A DNA stretch of 64,000 bases, taken from JBGTGG01 sp964398945. GTDB lineage: Bacteria; Bacteroidota; Bacteroidia; Cytophagales; Cyclobacteriaceae. Below, piece after piece: positions 18,227 through 27,254 of this stretch (position 1 is the stretch's first letter; each line of letters starts with the position of its first letter). The notes beneath the pieces were generated by a model. It ran no database searches and was not told where the DNA came from. It saw only the letters and a program-made list of their open reading frames with translations. The stretch covers positions 101,058 through 165,057 of the forward strand of contig CAYNOT010000011.1 of NCBI GenBank assembly GCA_964398945.1. Reading direction: 5' to 3'. Made by a program: the position numbers and the translations under genes.

Positions 18227-19296
18227 TATCTAAACTTAGCGCGGTGGAAGGATTTACCGATGATGTATGTAAGCCTAAAGGTTGTTACCATAAATATATC
18301 TTTGTTGTCTTTGTTTCCCCTTACGTTAGACGAATGCTCATCACCATAGCCACGGATAACCGTATAGCCGGAAGCTGCCACATACGTGTTTGCGAGAATC
18401 TCATCTACCCCTGCGCTTATTGGGGGCGACAACTCTCCCGATCTGTATGACATTGCCCGGGCCAATTCACTGTTCAGTCTGGAAAGATCAACGTAGTTTC
18501 GGCTCACATCGTCTATGTAGTCCGTAAAAAGATACCGAAAGCCAATTTCTGCTTCAAAATCCATTACTTCATTGATCCTGAAGCGAACACCTGCCCCAAA
18601 TGGGATTGCGATCTGGATAGGACTATATTTTCTTATTCCGCTGTTTGCATCTGTAGGCGCAAGGTTGGCGTGCTGTCCTTCAGTGCCCAATGGACGCAAA
18701 TTTACCCACTGCCCTGCTGCTGAAAGGGGCTGGCCATTCAGATCGGTATCGGGGGCTTTTGCTTGTGGGTTGTGATGGAATACTGCCAGCCCAATAAATC
18801 CATAAGGGGTTCCTTTTACCCGGCTGATATAGGTAGATTCATTTTTATACACATCAAAAACGCCAACCACTGAAAGTTCCTGGATATGATTCCTGAAACT
18901 TAAATTCCTGACATACCTGCTCTTTGCATTTGGATCGTTTGGATCGGCCGAATTGGTATCGGAACCACGTAATGTACCAAACATTGCGTTTGCCTTGACA
19001 GAATAGCGTGGTCCAATCCGATGTGCAAATGATAGTCCTATGGCGGGCCTTGTAAAAGAAATATCGGTACTGAATGAGTGTGGTTTGGGCGCAAGATCCC
19101 CAAAGTAATTAAGTGCACTTAACGACAATCCGAGGGTATTGTATTTTTTCTGCTTGTTGAAAGTGTTTTTCTTGCCTCGAAAACTTGAAATCTTCCTATT
19201 GTTCTTTTTGATATTCCGCCTGTTCATTTGGGCAAATGCATCTTCGGCAGAGGCTAAAAGTATAACTGCGACTAAAAAGAATAGGATTTTCCTCAT
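18226..19296 (-). CDS. DUF6089-type outer-membrane protein (longer paralog)
   Basis: A 356-residue protein with signal peptide MRKILFFLVAVILLASAEDA, then a strongly basic region (MNRRNIKKNNRKISSFRGKK). A barrel-like domain follows, with YNTLGLSLSALNYFGDLAP, resembling the start of its shorter neighbour. Strand pairs such as IQIAIPFGAGVRFRINEVMD and VTTFRLTYIIGKSFH are visible. I chose the ATG at 19296 over the adjacent GTG. The lysine/arginine-rich segment right after the signal peptide is unusual for a barrel protein. Confidence 0.7.
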   Translation of the reverse strand: MRKILFFLVAVILLASAEDAFAQMNRRNIKKNNRKISSFRGKKNTFNKQKKYNTLGLSLSALNYFGDLAPKPHSFSTDISFTRPAIGLSFAHRIGPRYSVKANAMFGTLRGSDTNSADPNDPNAKSRYVRNLSFRNHIQELSVVGVFDVYKNESTYISRVKGTPYGFIGLAVFHHNPQAKAPDTDLNGQPLSAAGQWVNLRPLGTEGQHANLAPTDANSGIRKYSPIQIAIPFGAGVRFRINEVMDFEAEIGFRYLFTDYIDDVSRNYVDLSRLNSELARAMSYRSGELSPPISAGVDEILANTYVAASGYTVIRGYGDEHSSNVRGNKDNKDIFMVTTFRLTYIIGKSFHRAKFR

Positions 19297-19342
19297 CACT
19301 GTAAGAAATTAAAAATCAGAGAACTACAAAGGTAGCAAATTA

Positions 19343-20218
19343 TTAGTTTCTAATATCAAGTCCCCAGTTCAACTTTTGCCTTAGTGTTTTGAAATAGTGC
19401 TGTCCTTTTAATTGAACCAGGTTCACTTTGAACTTCGCTTTAACAATTTTTAGTGTTACTGAAGAATCAACCGTGGCAATCCGGGAGTCCAGTGAAACCA
19501 AAAATTTTTTGCTCCTGCCTTCTACCTGAAATGAGATTGCAGAAGTATCTGAAACCACAATGGGGCGAACTGTTAAATTGTGGGGGCTAACGGGGGTGAT
19601 CACAAAATTTCCTGACTTTGGAAAAACCAAGGGGCCACCACAGCTCAATGAATATCCGGTTGACCCCGTGGGGGTTGAAACAATGATTCCATCAGACCAG
19701 TATGAGTTCAGGAATTCACCATCTATGAAGGTGTGTACGGTAATCATTGAACTGGTGTCTTTCTTTACCACGGTAAAATCGTTCAACGCAAAGTTGAGGT
19801 CCCCAAAAAGGGAACGATCGGTTTCGAGTTGCAGCAGGTCACGCTTATCAAGTTTAAAATTCTTATCAAAGAGTTCTGCCATGGAGCGTTCCATTTCCTC
19901 CATACTAATGGTGGCCAGAAACCCAAGGCGGCCTGTGTTTATCCCCAGTATGGGAACACCCGTTTTACCAATTTGTGTCACAGAATCCAACATGGTTCCA
20001 TCACCACCAATACTTAACATCACATCCAGCTTTTCCAGGCTTTCCCCCGGTTCATACACATCAAGTTTGAATTTCCCAAAAGCCGGGTTCTTTAAATTCT
20101 TATAGAACTTTGAAGAAACAACAACGGTGGCTTTTTGGGATTTAAGTATTGAGAATAGATCCAGCACAAAAGGAAGGGAATGCTTCGAAAACTCCTTACC
20201 ATGGATTCCAATATTCAT
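19343..20218 (-). CDS. nadK: NAD kinase
   Basis: Phosphorylates NAD to NADP in the cytoplasm; 291 residues. The family motif GGDGT occurs in LSIGGDGTMLDSV near residue 71, with GINTGRLGFLAT downstream. The catalytic region WSDGIIVSTPTGSTGYSLS lies near residue 175 and the GGPLV motif follows. ATG start. The minus-strand order hydrolase, CBS protein, nadK, DUF6089, uppS, bamA is a recurring Bacteroidota neighbourhood. Confidence 0.95.
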   Translation of the reverse strand: MNIGIHGKEFSKHSLPFVLDLFSILKSQKATVVVSSKFYKNLKNPAFGKFKLDVYEPGESLEKLDVMLSIGGDGTMLDSVTQIGKTGVPILGINTGRLGFLATISMEEMERSMAELFDKNFKLDKRDLLQLETDRSLFGDLNFALNDFTVVKKDTSSMITVHTFIDGEFLNSYWSDGIIVSTPTGSTGYSLSCGGPLVFPKSGNFVITPVSPHNLTVRPIVVSDTSAISFQVEGRSKKFLVSLDSRIATVDSSVTLKIVKAKFKVNLVQLKGQHYFKTLRQKLNWGLDIRN

Positions 20219-20243
20219 TATTCTGGCAGATTACTTTGCTCAA

Positions 20244-20909
20244 TTAAATATTAAGGTACCGAAACAACATATCAAGCCTTTCCTTTTCGCTTCCTTGAAT
20301 AGCAGCTTCCTGGTAGCGGCCCACTACCCTATAGCCAAAGCGTTCAAGGGTTGCCACAATTCGGGAAAGGTCCAGTTCGCTGATTTTTAAATTGACCCTG
20401 ATCTTACCAAGGTCGTACGGATCTTCTTTCACGATACAACTTAAAATCTTGGCATTGTTTTCCTCGATCAGCCTACTGATTTGCGCCAGGGAATAATCTT
20501 TTAAATCCATCGACAAGACCAGAATCCCTCCGGGCTGTTGTACGGCCGCACTCTGCGCAAAAGATGCTATCGTGTCTTGCAGGGTGATCACACCTTCATA
20601 AGAAAAGTCCTCATTCAATACCGCGACAAGTTGCAGTTTGTGGTCGGCCGCGACTTTCAGTATATCATAAAAATGGGTTTGTTTTCGCACGTAGCATTTT
20701 TCCCCAACCAATTCAAAATCACTGAGCAGTTTGTCAACGTTGTTGTCTTCCAGTATTATATCTTCAGAAATAAAACCGAGCAGTTTTCCGTTTTCCAGAA
20801 CGGGCATCTGGTTGCAGCGGAATTCCTCCATCCACACAATTGCTTTATGCGCATCGTCCGTGGATTTCAACGGGGGAATCATGTGGTTTATCAAATCTTC
20901 CGCTATCAC
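20244..20909 (-). CDS. CBS-domain protein
   Basis: A 221-residue cytoplasmic protein with a tandem CBS pair (about residues 1-130). The segments FRCNQMPVLENGKLLGFISED and VAADHKLQLVAVLNEDFSYEG mark the two repeats. An ACT-like C-terminal part follows (GILVLSMDLKDYSLAQISRLI, then KIRVNLKISELDLSRIVATL). CBS pairs commonly bind adenosine nucleotides; the regulated target is unknown. I used GTG at 20909, as no ATG is near. It lies 20 bases after the hydrolase stop and 25 bases before nadK. Confidence 0.8.
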   Translation of the reverse strand: MIAEDLINHMIPPLKSTDDAHKAIVWMEEFRCNQMPVLENGKLLGFISEDIILEDNNVDKLLSDFELVGEKCYVRKQTHFYDILKVAADHKLQLVAVLNEDFSYEGVITLQDTIASFAQSAAVQQPGGILVLSMDLKDYSLAQISRLIEENNAKILSCIVKEDPYDLGKIRVNLKISELDLSRIVATLERFGYRVVGRYQEAAIQGSEKERLDMLFRYLNI

Positions 20910-20929
20910 AATATCGTTTTTGTTTGCAA

Positions 20930-21685
20930 CTATGGCTTGTTCAGATAACTTTCTACAATCTCATTAAATTTTTCGGGATGCTCCATCATTGGTGCATGTG
21001 AGCACTTATCAATAAAATATAATTCAGAATTAGGGATCAGGCGGTTGAATTCATGCGCCACGATGGGCGGTGTTATCGTATCGTTCAATCCCCATACCAA
21101 CAACGTTGGGGTCTTTATCCGGGTGATATCATCTGCCAAATTATTGCGCTGTGCCGACTTGGCAATGGCAACAATGCGCAAACACTTTGGAATGCTTCGG
21201 GTAGTATCAAATACTTCATCGACCAACTCCTTTGTTGCTACATTGGGGTCATAAAATGTATATGCAACCCGCTCCTTTATATATTCATAGTTTCCGCGCT
21301 TTGGATAAGACCCGCCCATCGAATCTTCAAACAATCCCGAACTTCCTGTGAGGATCAGCTTCTCAACTTTATCTTCATTACTGAGCGTATACAATAAACC
21401 AACATGACCGCCCAGGCTATTGCCCATCAAAATCATATTTTCGATTTTTTTGTAGGCAACAAAATCCTCTAAAAATTTTTGCAGCCCTTCCAGGCCTGCT
21501 TCTTTAATTGGCATTTCATAGATGGGAAGCATGGGTATTACCACTCTATAATTTTTGGAGAAACGATTTACCACACCTTCCCAATTGCTCAACGCACCAA
21601 ACAATCCGTGCAACAACAATAGCACCTGGCCTTCACCTTCGTCAACAAACTTAAATCCGTTCTCTTCTTTTACGCTAAGCGTCAT
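20930..21685 (-). CDS. Alpha/beta hydrolase
   Basis: A 251-residue alpha/beta-hydrolase fold enzyme. The oxyanion region LLLHGLFGALSNWEG is near residue 27. The nucleophile elbow is MGNSLGGHVG (Ser near residue 94), the acid is in LLVWGLNDTITPP, and the histidine in DKCSHAPMMEHPEKFNE. The catalytic triad is therefore complete. The substrate is unknown; the family includes esterases, lipases and C-C hydrolases. ATG start. It is transcribed toward the CBS gene. Confidence 0.85.
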   Translation of the reverse strand: MTLSVKEENGFKFVDEGEGQVLLLLHGLFGALSNWEGVVNRFSKNYRVVIPMLPIYEMPIKEAGLEGLQKFLEDFVAYKKIENMILMGNSLGGHVGLLYTLSNEDKVEKLILTGSSGLFEDSMGGSYPKRGNYEYIKERVAYTFYDPNVATKELVDEVFDTTRSIPKCLRIVAIAKSAQRNNLADDITRIKTPTLLVWGLNDTITPPIVAHEFNRLIPNSELYFIDKCSHAPMMEHPEKFNEIVESYLNKP

Positions 21686-21773
21686 AAAATGAGTTTAATC
21701 CTTGATAAATAACTAAAAAAAAAGTGAGTATGAAAACAACTGCCCTATCTATTTGATCACCAATGTGTTCAAT

Positions 21774-22271
21774 TCAAAAAATATCGCGGAAAGCGGGGAT
21801 CACTTCAGCAATCCAGGAAGTAACGGTGGGTGCCACTGTGGCCGTAAGTGCATACAATTTCGAGTCTTCGCCCATGGTATCGAAAAATGATATTTGCAAT
21901 GCATCCAATATCCAAATCACAACACTTACCATAAAGGCCATCTTCAATACGCCAAGTACCCCCCCGGCAATTTTATCAGCACTTCCCAATAACGTTTCAG
22001 CGAGAGAGGATTGGATCATCTTGCCAATCAAAGAAACCACAACAATGATAACTACGAAAACCACGGCAAATGCAAGGTATGGAAGTACCTTCTCATTGAT
22101 GTTGAACCGGTCATCGAGCAACAGCATGGCATGGCCCATTAATTTAAAACCACCCAACACCCCTAAGATGAGCCCGAAGAGTGTTATGAGCTCCATCAAG
22201 AAACCTTTTTTGTATCCTGAAAAGGCACCAAGCAGGACAAATGCAATCAGAACAAAGTCAACCGTATTCAA
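21774..22271 (-). CDS. CvpA family membrane protein
   Basis: A 165-residue protein with four hydrophobic segments: VDFVLIAFVLLGAFSGYKKG at the start, LITLFGLILGVLGGFKLM, YLAFAVVFVVIIVVVSLIG and VLKMAFMVSVVIWILDAL. The layout and the GYKKGFLMEL motif match CvpA (colicin V production) proteins, whose role is poorly defined. It starts with TTG overlapping the yqeY stop (TTGA), which indicates translational coupling. Confidence 0.85.
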   Translation of the reverse strand: MNTVDFVLIAFVLLGAFSGYKKGFLMELITLFGLILGVLGGFKLMGHAMLLLDDRFNINEKVLPYLAFAVVFVVIIVVVSLIGKMIQSSLAETLLGSADKIAGGVLGVLKMAFMVSVVIWILDALQISFFDTMGEDSKLYALTATVAPTVTSWIAEVIPAFRDIF

Positions 22272-22720
22272 ACGCTTAAAAGCTTTTTAAGAAGATCAGA
22301 AATCATTTTACCATCGGCTTTGCCGGCAAGCCTTTTAGTGGCGATCCCCATTATCTTTCCCATATCCTGCGGGCCGACAGCATCTGTCTGCACGATTATT
22401 TCACATAGTGCGAGCCTTATTTCTTCTTCAGATAATTGCTCAGGCAAGTATCGATTGATGATCTCCAATTGGAACTCTTCTTTTTCAGCAAGTTCGGGCC
22501 GTCCGTTAGCCCTGAAAACATCTGCCGATTCCTTCCGTTGCTTTGCGGCTTTCATTAATAATTTTAACTCCGCATCGGTGCCAACCTCCCCGCTAGCCCC
22601 TTTTTCTGTTTCGGCCAAAAGGATCATCGACTTTATACTACGAAGTGCATCCAGTTCATCTTTGCTCCTTGCCAGCATCGCAGCTTTAATGGCCGCGTCA
22701 ATTTGTTCTTTTAGGCTCAT
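22268..22720 (-). CDS. GatB/YqeY domain protein
   Basis: A 150-residue helical protein of the YqeY family, related to the C-terminal tail of the amidotransferase subunit GatB. Signatures: SLKEQIDAAIKAAMLARSKD, LDALRSIKSMILLAE, and the C-terminal PQDMGKIMGIATKRLAGKAD with ISDLLKKLL. YqeY proteins probably help tRNA-related amidotransfer, but the free-standing function is uncertain. ATG start. It heads the minus-strand block and diverges from pdxJ across 68 bases. Confidence 0.9.
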   Translation of the reverse strand: MSLKEQIDAAIKAAMLARSKDELDALRSIKSMILLAETEKGASGEVGTDAELKLLMKAAKQRKESADVFRANGRPELAEKEEFQLEIINRYLPEQLSEEEIRLALCEIIVQTDAVGPQDMGKIMGIATKRLAGKADGKMISDLLKKLLSV

Positions 22721-22788
22721 GGGTTAAGGCATTTATATGTTAATTTCGAAACGATTTTTAAAAACCAATAGTTATCACAGTCGACAAA

Positions 22789-23505
22789 ATGACCCGATTA
22801 AGCGTCAATATTAACAAATTTGCCACACTCAGGAATGCCCGTGGCGGAAATAATCCCGATGTGTTGAAGGCAGCCATTGACTGTGAGCGTTTTGGTGCAC
22901 AAGGGATTACCGTTCATCCACGTCCGGATGAGCGCCATATCCGGTACACAGATGTTATCGCGTTGAAGCGAGTGGTTAAAACTGAATTCAATATTGAAGG
23001 CTACCCTGACGAACGCTATTTAAAAATAATTGAAGAGGTGAATCCCACCCAGGCAACGCTTGTACCTGATGCCGTTGATGTGATCACCTCTGATAGTGGG
23101 TGGGATACAATTTCAAATGCTGAGTTCCTTAAGCCTATAATTGAAAAGATAAAATCACAAGGTGTTCGGGTTTCTTTATTTGTAGATCCCGTCCCGAAAA
23201 TGGTGGAGGGGGCAGCAAAGATCGGTGCGGATAGAATTGAACTGTACACAGAACCGTATGCCCGCGAATACCTGGTACAACCAGAAGTAGCCATAAAGCC
23301 ATACCTTGAATGTGCAACCATTGCAAAAGAGCTGGGACTGGGAATCAATGCAGGCCACGACCTTGATTTGGAAAACCTGGTGTTTCTCAAAACTGCGATT
23401 CCTTTTCTCGATGAAGTCTCAATCGGACATGCATTGGTGTGCGATGCCCTTTACATGGGATTGGAAAACACCATTCAATTATATTTAAGCAAGCTGAAAG
23501 ATTGA
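22789..23505 (+). CDS. pdxJ: Pyridoxine 5'-phosphate synthase
   Basis: PdxJ closes the pyridine ring of vitamin B6 from 1-deoxyxylulose-5-phosphate and 3-amino-2-oxopropyl phosphate. At 238 residues it is full length. Motifs: LSVNINKFATLRNARGGNNP at the N terminus, GITVHPRPDERHIR near residue 40, NIEGYPDERYL near residue 68, VSLFVDP, and the C-terminal GINAGHDLDLENL and EVSIGHALVCDALYMG. ATG start. The location at the head of a divergent Bacteroidota block is conserved. Confidence 0.95.
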   Translation: MTRLSVNINKFATLRNARGGNNPDVLKAAIDCERFGAQGITVHPRPDERHIRYTDVIALKRVVKTEFNIEGYPDERYLKIIEEVNPTQATLVPDAVDVITSDSGWDTISNAEFLKPIIEKIKSQGVRVSLFVDPVPKMVEGAAKIGADRIELYTEPYAREYLVQPEVAIKPYLECATIAKELGLGINAGHDLDLENLVFLKTAIPFLDEVSIGHALVCDALYMGLENTIQLYLSKLKD

Positions 23506-23575
23506 CTTGTTTGCGTGTTGATCCAATCACATGACATTCAGAGTTTGGTCCTTTAGAGATGCCCTCAATTAAAAA

Positions 23576-24294
23576 TTACTCAACAACCCGAAAAGCAAAG
23601 CCACCTTTTTGTTCATAAAAAAACATTTATGTTGGTTGGGTGTTCAACCGATGCAGCTTTGCAATTTTCTTTAAACAGGTCAAAATTGTTGTTCCCATCA
23701 TTTATAAAAAAATAAAAAGCCTCATAGACCGGGATCCGCTTTCTGCCAGCAGGTGTTACCCCCAAATCAATTACCGTAGTTAAATCAATTTGCTCTTCCG
23801 GTATGCCATGAAGATCAATTGGCCATAAGAAATTCAAACTGAAAATACCTGTGGAATTTGGAATTAACCCGATTTTATAACGATACTGATTTTGGGAATA
23901 ATTAAAACTAAAATATCCACACATTGAAGTAGAGGAATTAAAATGACCCACTTTATTTACCGTATCAAACCTATCTAAGCCACCTGGTTGAAAGATAGTC
24001 CGTGGGATTTTCAAGTTTTTGAATACATACTCTTGTTTTGAAGTCAAAATTTGGAAAATTGTAATAGCTATTTGTATAGCGTTCAAGCAATGAATCCGGA
24101 AACACACCCTCAATCCAAAGCGTATCTTCTACGTGCAATTCTTCTACATCCGGATAAATCTTTATTGGAACTATAAAAGACATAGTCACAAATTCAGCAT
24201 CTTTTTCAGGATCACATTGGAACGCAGAAGTAGCGATAAAAAAAAGAAGTAAAAGGCTTGTCATACCTTTTACTTTATTAAAATTACCATCCAT
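23576..24294 (-). pseudogene. Frame-disrupted lipoprotein gene, tandem copy 1
   Basis: Third and last member of a tandem array on the minus strand. It starts MDGNFNKVKGMTSLLLLFFI with a lipobox cysteine at SAFQC-DPEKD, and shares the DTLWIEG and IGLIPN landmarks with the other copies. The frame is lost near 23990-24015, where the reading must shift from KTRVCIQKLENP to FQPGGLDRFD. It is lost again at the T7 run near 23617-23623; beyond that run the alternative frame reads YEQKGGFAFRVVE and stops, matching the end of copy 3. With two shifts restored it would encode about 238 residues. Function unknown. Confidence 0.65.
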
Positions 24295-24349
24295 AGTTGT
24301 TACTAAATTGTTTACTTGTGTTGCCTGACTATTAATATGGTTGACACCA

Positions 24350-25038
24350 TTACTCAACTACTCTAAAAGTAAACGTTCCTTATTTGTTCAGCTTGTACAT
24401 TAAAGGCGTTAGGATTATGCAGTGAGGTCGCCCAACAATACAGTTCGAAATTTGTTTTGCCCTCATTTATAACAAAAAAAATGCTTCATAAATAGGGATA
24501 CGTTTTCTTCCATCACTTGTTTTTCCCAAGTCAACAAATTGTCTTAGATCGATTTTCTCCTCTGGTAACCCGTGTAGATCAATAGGCATAAGCGGGCTAA
24601 TGCTGTATACTCCAACAGACTTCGGAATTAATCCAATGTTGTATCTATAGTTATTTGCATCGTATACTAAATCAAGACTTCCGCAAAGACTTCCTGAATT
24701 TCTAACGCCTCCCGTTTCATTTTCAAAATGAATTTCGTTTAGGCCCGGTTGATCAGAAATTTTTGCTACACAAATCTTCGATTTAAAATCAAAATCCGCT
24801 AGCCTGTAGAATTTCCCTGAATAAAGCTCAGGTAAAGAATCAGAAAAACTACCTGTCGGCCATAGAGTATCACCTAAATAAGCTCATCATCTTGAGGCTC
24901 TGTGGACAATGGGATGGTGAATATCATAGGCACAAATTCAGGGTTCTTTTCAGGATCACACTGAAAGGCAGAAGTTGAGGTTAAAAAGAGAAGCAAAAGG
25001 CTTGTGAAGCCTTTTGCTGTGATGAATTTACCATCCAT
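24350..25038 (-). pseudogene. Frame-disrupted lipoprotein gene, tandem copy 2
   Basis: Middle member of the array. It begins MDGKFITAKGFTSLLLLFLT with lipobox SAFQC-DPEKN. After DELI a stop appears, and the next frame continues with GDTLWPTGSFSDSLPELY. It then reads through FDFKSKICVAKI and NIGLIPKSVGVYSI to IPIYEAFF. At an 8-T run (near 24478-24486) the frame shifts again, to VINEGKTNFELY. A third shift is needed before the terminal GTFTFRVVE and stop. It is the most damaged copy, and no complete product can be made. Confidence 0.65.
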
Positions 25039-25075
25039 AGCCTATTACTAAATTGTTTACTTGTTGGTCAACCCT

Positions 25076-25773
25076 TTATTCAACCACTCGAAAAGTAAAT
25101 GTACCTTTAGCCTCTAAATAATATTCGATAGAATCTATTCCATCATAAAAGGCAAGACAATGAGCCTTAAATAGTTCGTAATTATTGGCACCCTTCTCAT
25201 TTATAGGAAAAAAAACACCCTTATATATCGGTATAACCACCGTCCCATTATTTGCCCTTCCCAAATCAACAACCCCGGTGTAGTCCAACCTTTCAGCTCC
25301 AAGAAACCGAAGGCAGTAGACAGCAGCTCTGTTTGGACGCAATCCAATTTTTAATCTATAAACCCCTGGGCTTTCCTCATAATAAAATTTAATGTCTCTC
25401 CCGGAAAGGTCACCGCATTGTTTTCATCAATGATTGTAAAATCCAAACCACCGCTGGCTTGGTCACCTAAATTTGTAGTATTCCCAAGCAGCCTCCGCAC
25501 CACAATACTGGTTTGACCAAAATCAAAATTAGTCACTTTGTATTTTTTTTTTGATTGAAAATCATACAGGGAATCTTCAAAGTTGGCTTCTATCCAAAGA
25601 GTGTCACCTATTGTTATAATACTATCCGATGGCTCCACGGAAATCGGTAAAACAAAGGTAACTTCTTCAGCTACGAAAGGTTTTTCATCGCATTGTACTG
25701 CAATGATAAGTATGCTAAATGAAATCAATAGGCTCTTAATGCCTATTGATTTCCATTTTTGTTTACCACCCAT
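25076..25773 (-). pseudogene. Frame-disrupted lipoprotein gene, tandem copy 3
   Basis: First member of the array and the least damaged. It starts MGGKQKWKSIGIKSLLISFS with a lipobox cysteine (IIAVQC-DEK) and runs through GDTLWIEANFEDSLYDF and FDFGQTSIVVRRLLG to a stop. Near 25405-25420 the frame must shift to continue with DLSGRDIKFYYEESPG, IGLRPNRAAVYCL, VVDLGRANNGTVVIPIY and the terminal FTFRVVE. One correction would give about 231 residues. Its ATG overlaps the 3' end of the upstream intact gene by 11 bases. Function unknown; probably a surface or periplasmic beta-rich lipoprotein. Confidence 0.65.
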
Positions 25774-26404
25774 AACTGGTTACTAAGTTGTTTACTTGTG
25801 TTGCCTGACTATTCCCGTTATTTGTGAGAATCGCGTTTTTCAGACTTTGAATAGTGGTTGATCCAGAGTCAAACCCTTTAAAAATCCCATTTATTGTATA
25901 GCCATTTACCTGGTCAATTATCCCAGTTGTTGGAAGTTCGCCCGCATCAACGCAATCATGCAAAAAGCCGGCAGGTATCCAACCATACGAATAAGTACCA
26001 TCAAATCCATAAGGGGTACTATCATCTCTTATTTGATTCTCTAATCTCCTAAGGTCAGCTTCTCTAATGTTTACTGCTAAACTAGAGGTGAATGCAGTAT
26101 ACTTCAACCTATTAAAAGTCGGCCCAATAAAGTATCCCCATGCTTCAACTACAGCCGCCCTTCCAGCGCCCGGGGATGGTGCAACAAAATTCACACGTCC
26201 ATTTGGATTTGTTAGACTAACCAAGTTTTCAAAGGCTTGTGCCACGTTCTCAACAGTGAAGGGGTTCTTCTTGCTTGAAATGTCAGGCGGCTCTGATATT
26301 GGATTCTCTAAAACATCGTCATTGCAACTAAAAATAATAAGGGCTAACATGAGGGGGCTTATCATCCTGATAAACCAGCCTCTTCTTTCAGTTTGTTTTT
26401 TCAT
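25763..26404 (-). CDS. Putative lipoprotein upstream of the tandem array
   Basis: A 213-residue protein starting MKKQTERRGWFIRMISPLML, then a hydrophobic stretch and the lipobox cysteine IIFSC-NDD, so it is predicted to be a lipoprotein. The mature part has NPFTVENVAQAFENLVSLTN, a RAAVVEAWGYFIGPTFNRLK segment and GYSYGWIPAGFLHD-type tryptophan/glycine motifs; it ends NSQATQVNNLVTSYGW. I do not recognise the family. The same C-terminal coding sequence recurs in front of copies 1 and 2, marking the duplication unit. I chose ATG 26404 because it begins the signal peptide; upstream codons give an unlikely extension. Confidence 0.6.
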   Translation of the reverse strand: MKKQTERRGWFIRMISPLMLALIIFSCNDDVLENPISEPPDISSKKNPFTVENVAQAFENLVSLTNPNGRVNFVAPSPGAGRAAVVEAWGYFIGPTFNRLKYTAFTSSLAVNIREADLRRLENQIRDDSTPYGFDGTYSYGWIPAGFLHDCVDAGELPTTGIIDQVNGYTINGIFKGFDSGSTTIQSLKNAILTNNGNSQATQVNNLVTSYGW

Positions 26405-26590
26405 AATGGAGTACAACCTTTTCGAAAGATAGCAAACGGAATAATTGATTGTATCAGATAATGAAAAAAACTTAGATCTGAAATAGACAAAGTTTAAACT
26501 CACATTTTCAATGTCAGCAGGTAATTCCGATTATATTTAAACATGCTCAAATCTGAAATTGGATTATCTTTACTTTAAGATATCTACATC

Positions 26591-27241
26591 ATGACAGTCA
26601 GGCAAAAATTTAGTGATGCCGATTTGGAGCGCATTAAAGCCTCCATTCGAAAAGCAGAAAGTCAAATCTCCGGGGAAATTGTTCCGGTTGTTGTTGGTCA
26701 AAGCGGGTATTACTCCATCGCTAGTTATAAGTCAGGGTTGATTTTTGGATCGCTTGTTTTTTTGTTGATCATTGTTTTCGACCGGTATGTTCCTGCACTC
26801 GCAGTCTACGATCCTTTGCTGATCTTTATTACGGTAATGGCAGCGGGAATCATCGGAGCATTGGTTCCTCTGGTTGTTATACCCTGGAGAAGGTTGCTGG
26901 TAGCACAAGCGCACCTCGATCATGCCACACAACAACGTGCCGAAAATGCATTTCTCGAAGAAGAAGTTTTCAATACGCGTCACAGAACAGGCATTATGAT
27001 CTTCATTTCTTTTTTTGAACACGAAGTAATTATTATGGCCGACCGCGGGATCAGCAAAGTAGTTGACCAAAAAGTTTGGGACAAACTGGTGGAAGGACTT
27101 ATCAATGAAATCCGTCTTGGAAGGGTTGTGGAAGGACTGGAGACCACCATTCAAAAATGTGGGGAAATCCTCCTCGAAAATGGATTCAAAAAAACCGCAG
27201 ACGATGTTAATGAATTGCGTGATGACCTTCGGATCGATTAA
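26591..27241 (+). CDS. TPM-domain membrane protein
   Basis: A 216-residue protein with the TPM fold. The N-terminal part reads FSDADLERIKASIRKAESQISGEIVPVVV, and two transmembrane helices near residues 50-95 interrupt the domain. The C-terminal part contains RTGIMIFISFFEHEVIIMADRG and VDQKVWDKLVEGL. TPM proteins are linked to photosystem repair in plants and are otherwise of unclear function in bacteria. ATG start. A second TPM gene follows after 13 bases. The usual LemA partner gene is not seen here. Confidence 0.8.
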   Translation: MTVRQKFSDADLERIKASIRKAESQISGEIVPVVVGQSGYYSIASYKSGLIFGSLVFLLIIVFDRYVPALAVYDPLLIFITVMAAGIIGALVPLVVIPWRRLLVAQAHLDHATQQRAENAFLEEEVFNTRHRTGIMIFISFFEHEVIIMADRGISKVVDQKVWDKLVEGLINEIRLGRVVEGLETTIQKCGEILLENGFKKTADDVNELRDDLRID

Positions 27242-27254
27242 GCCTATTATTTCT

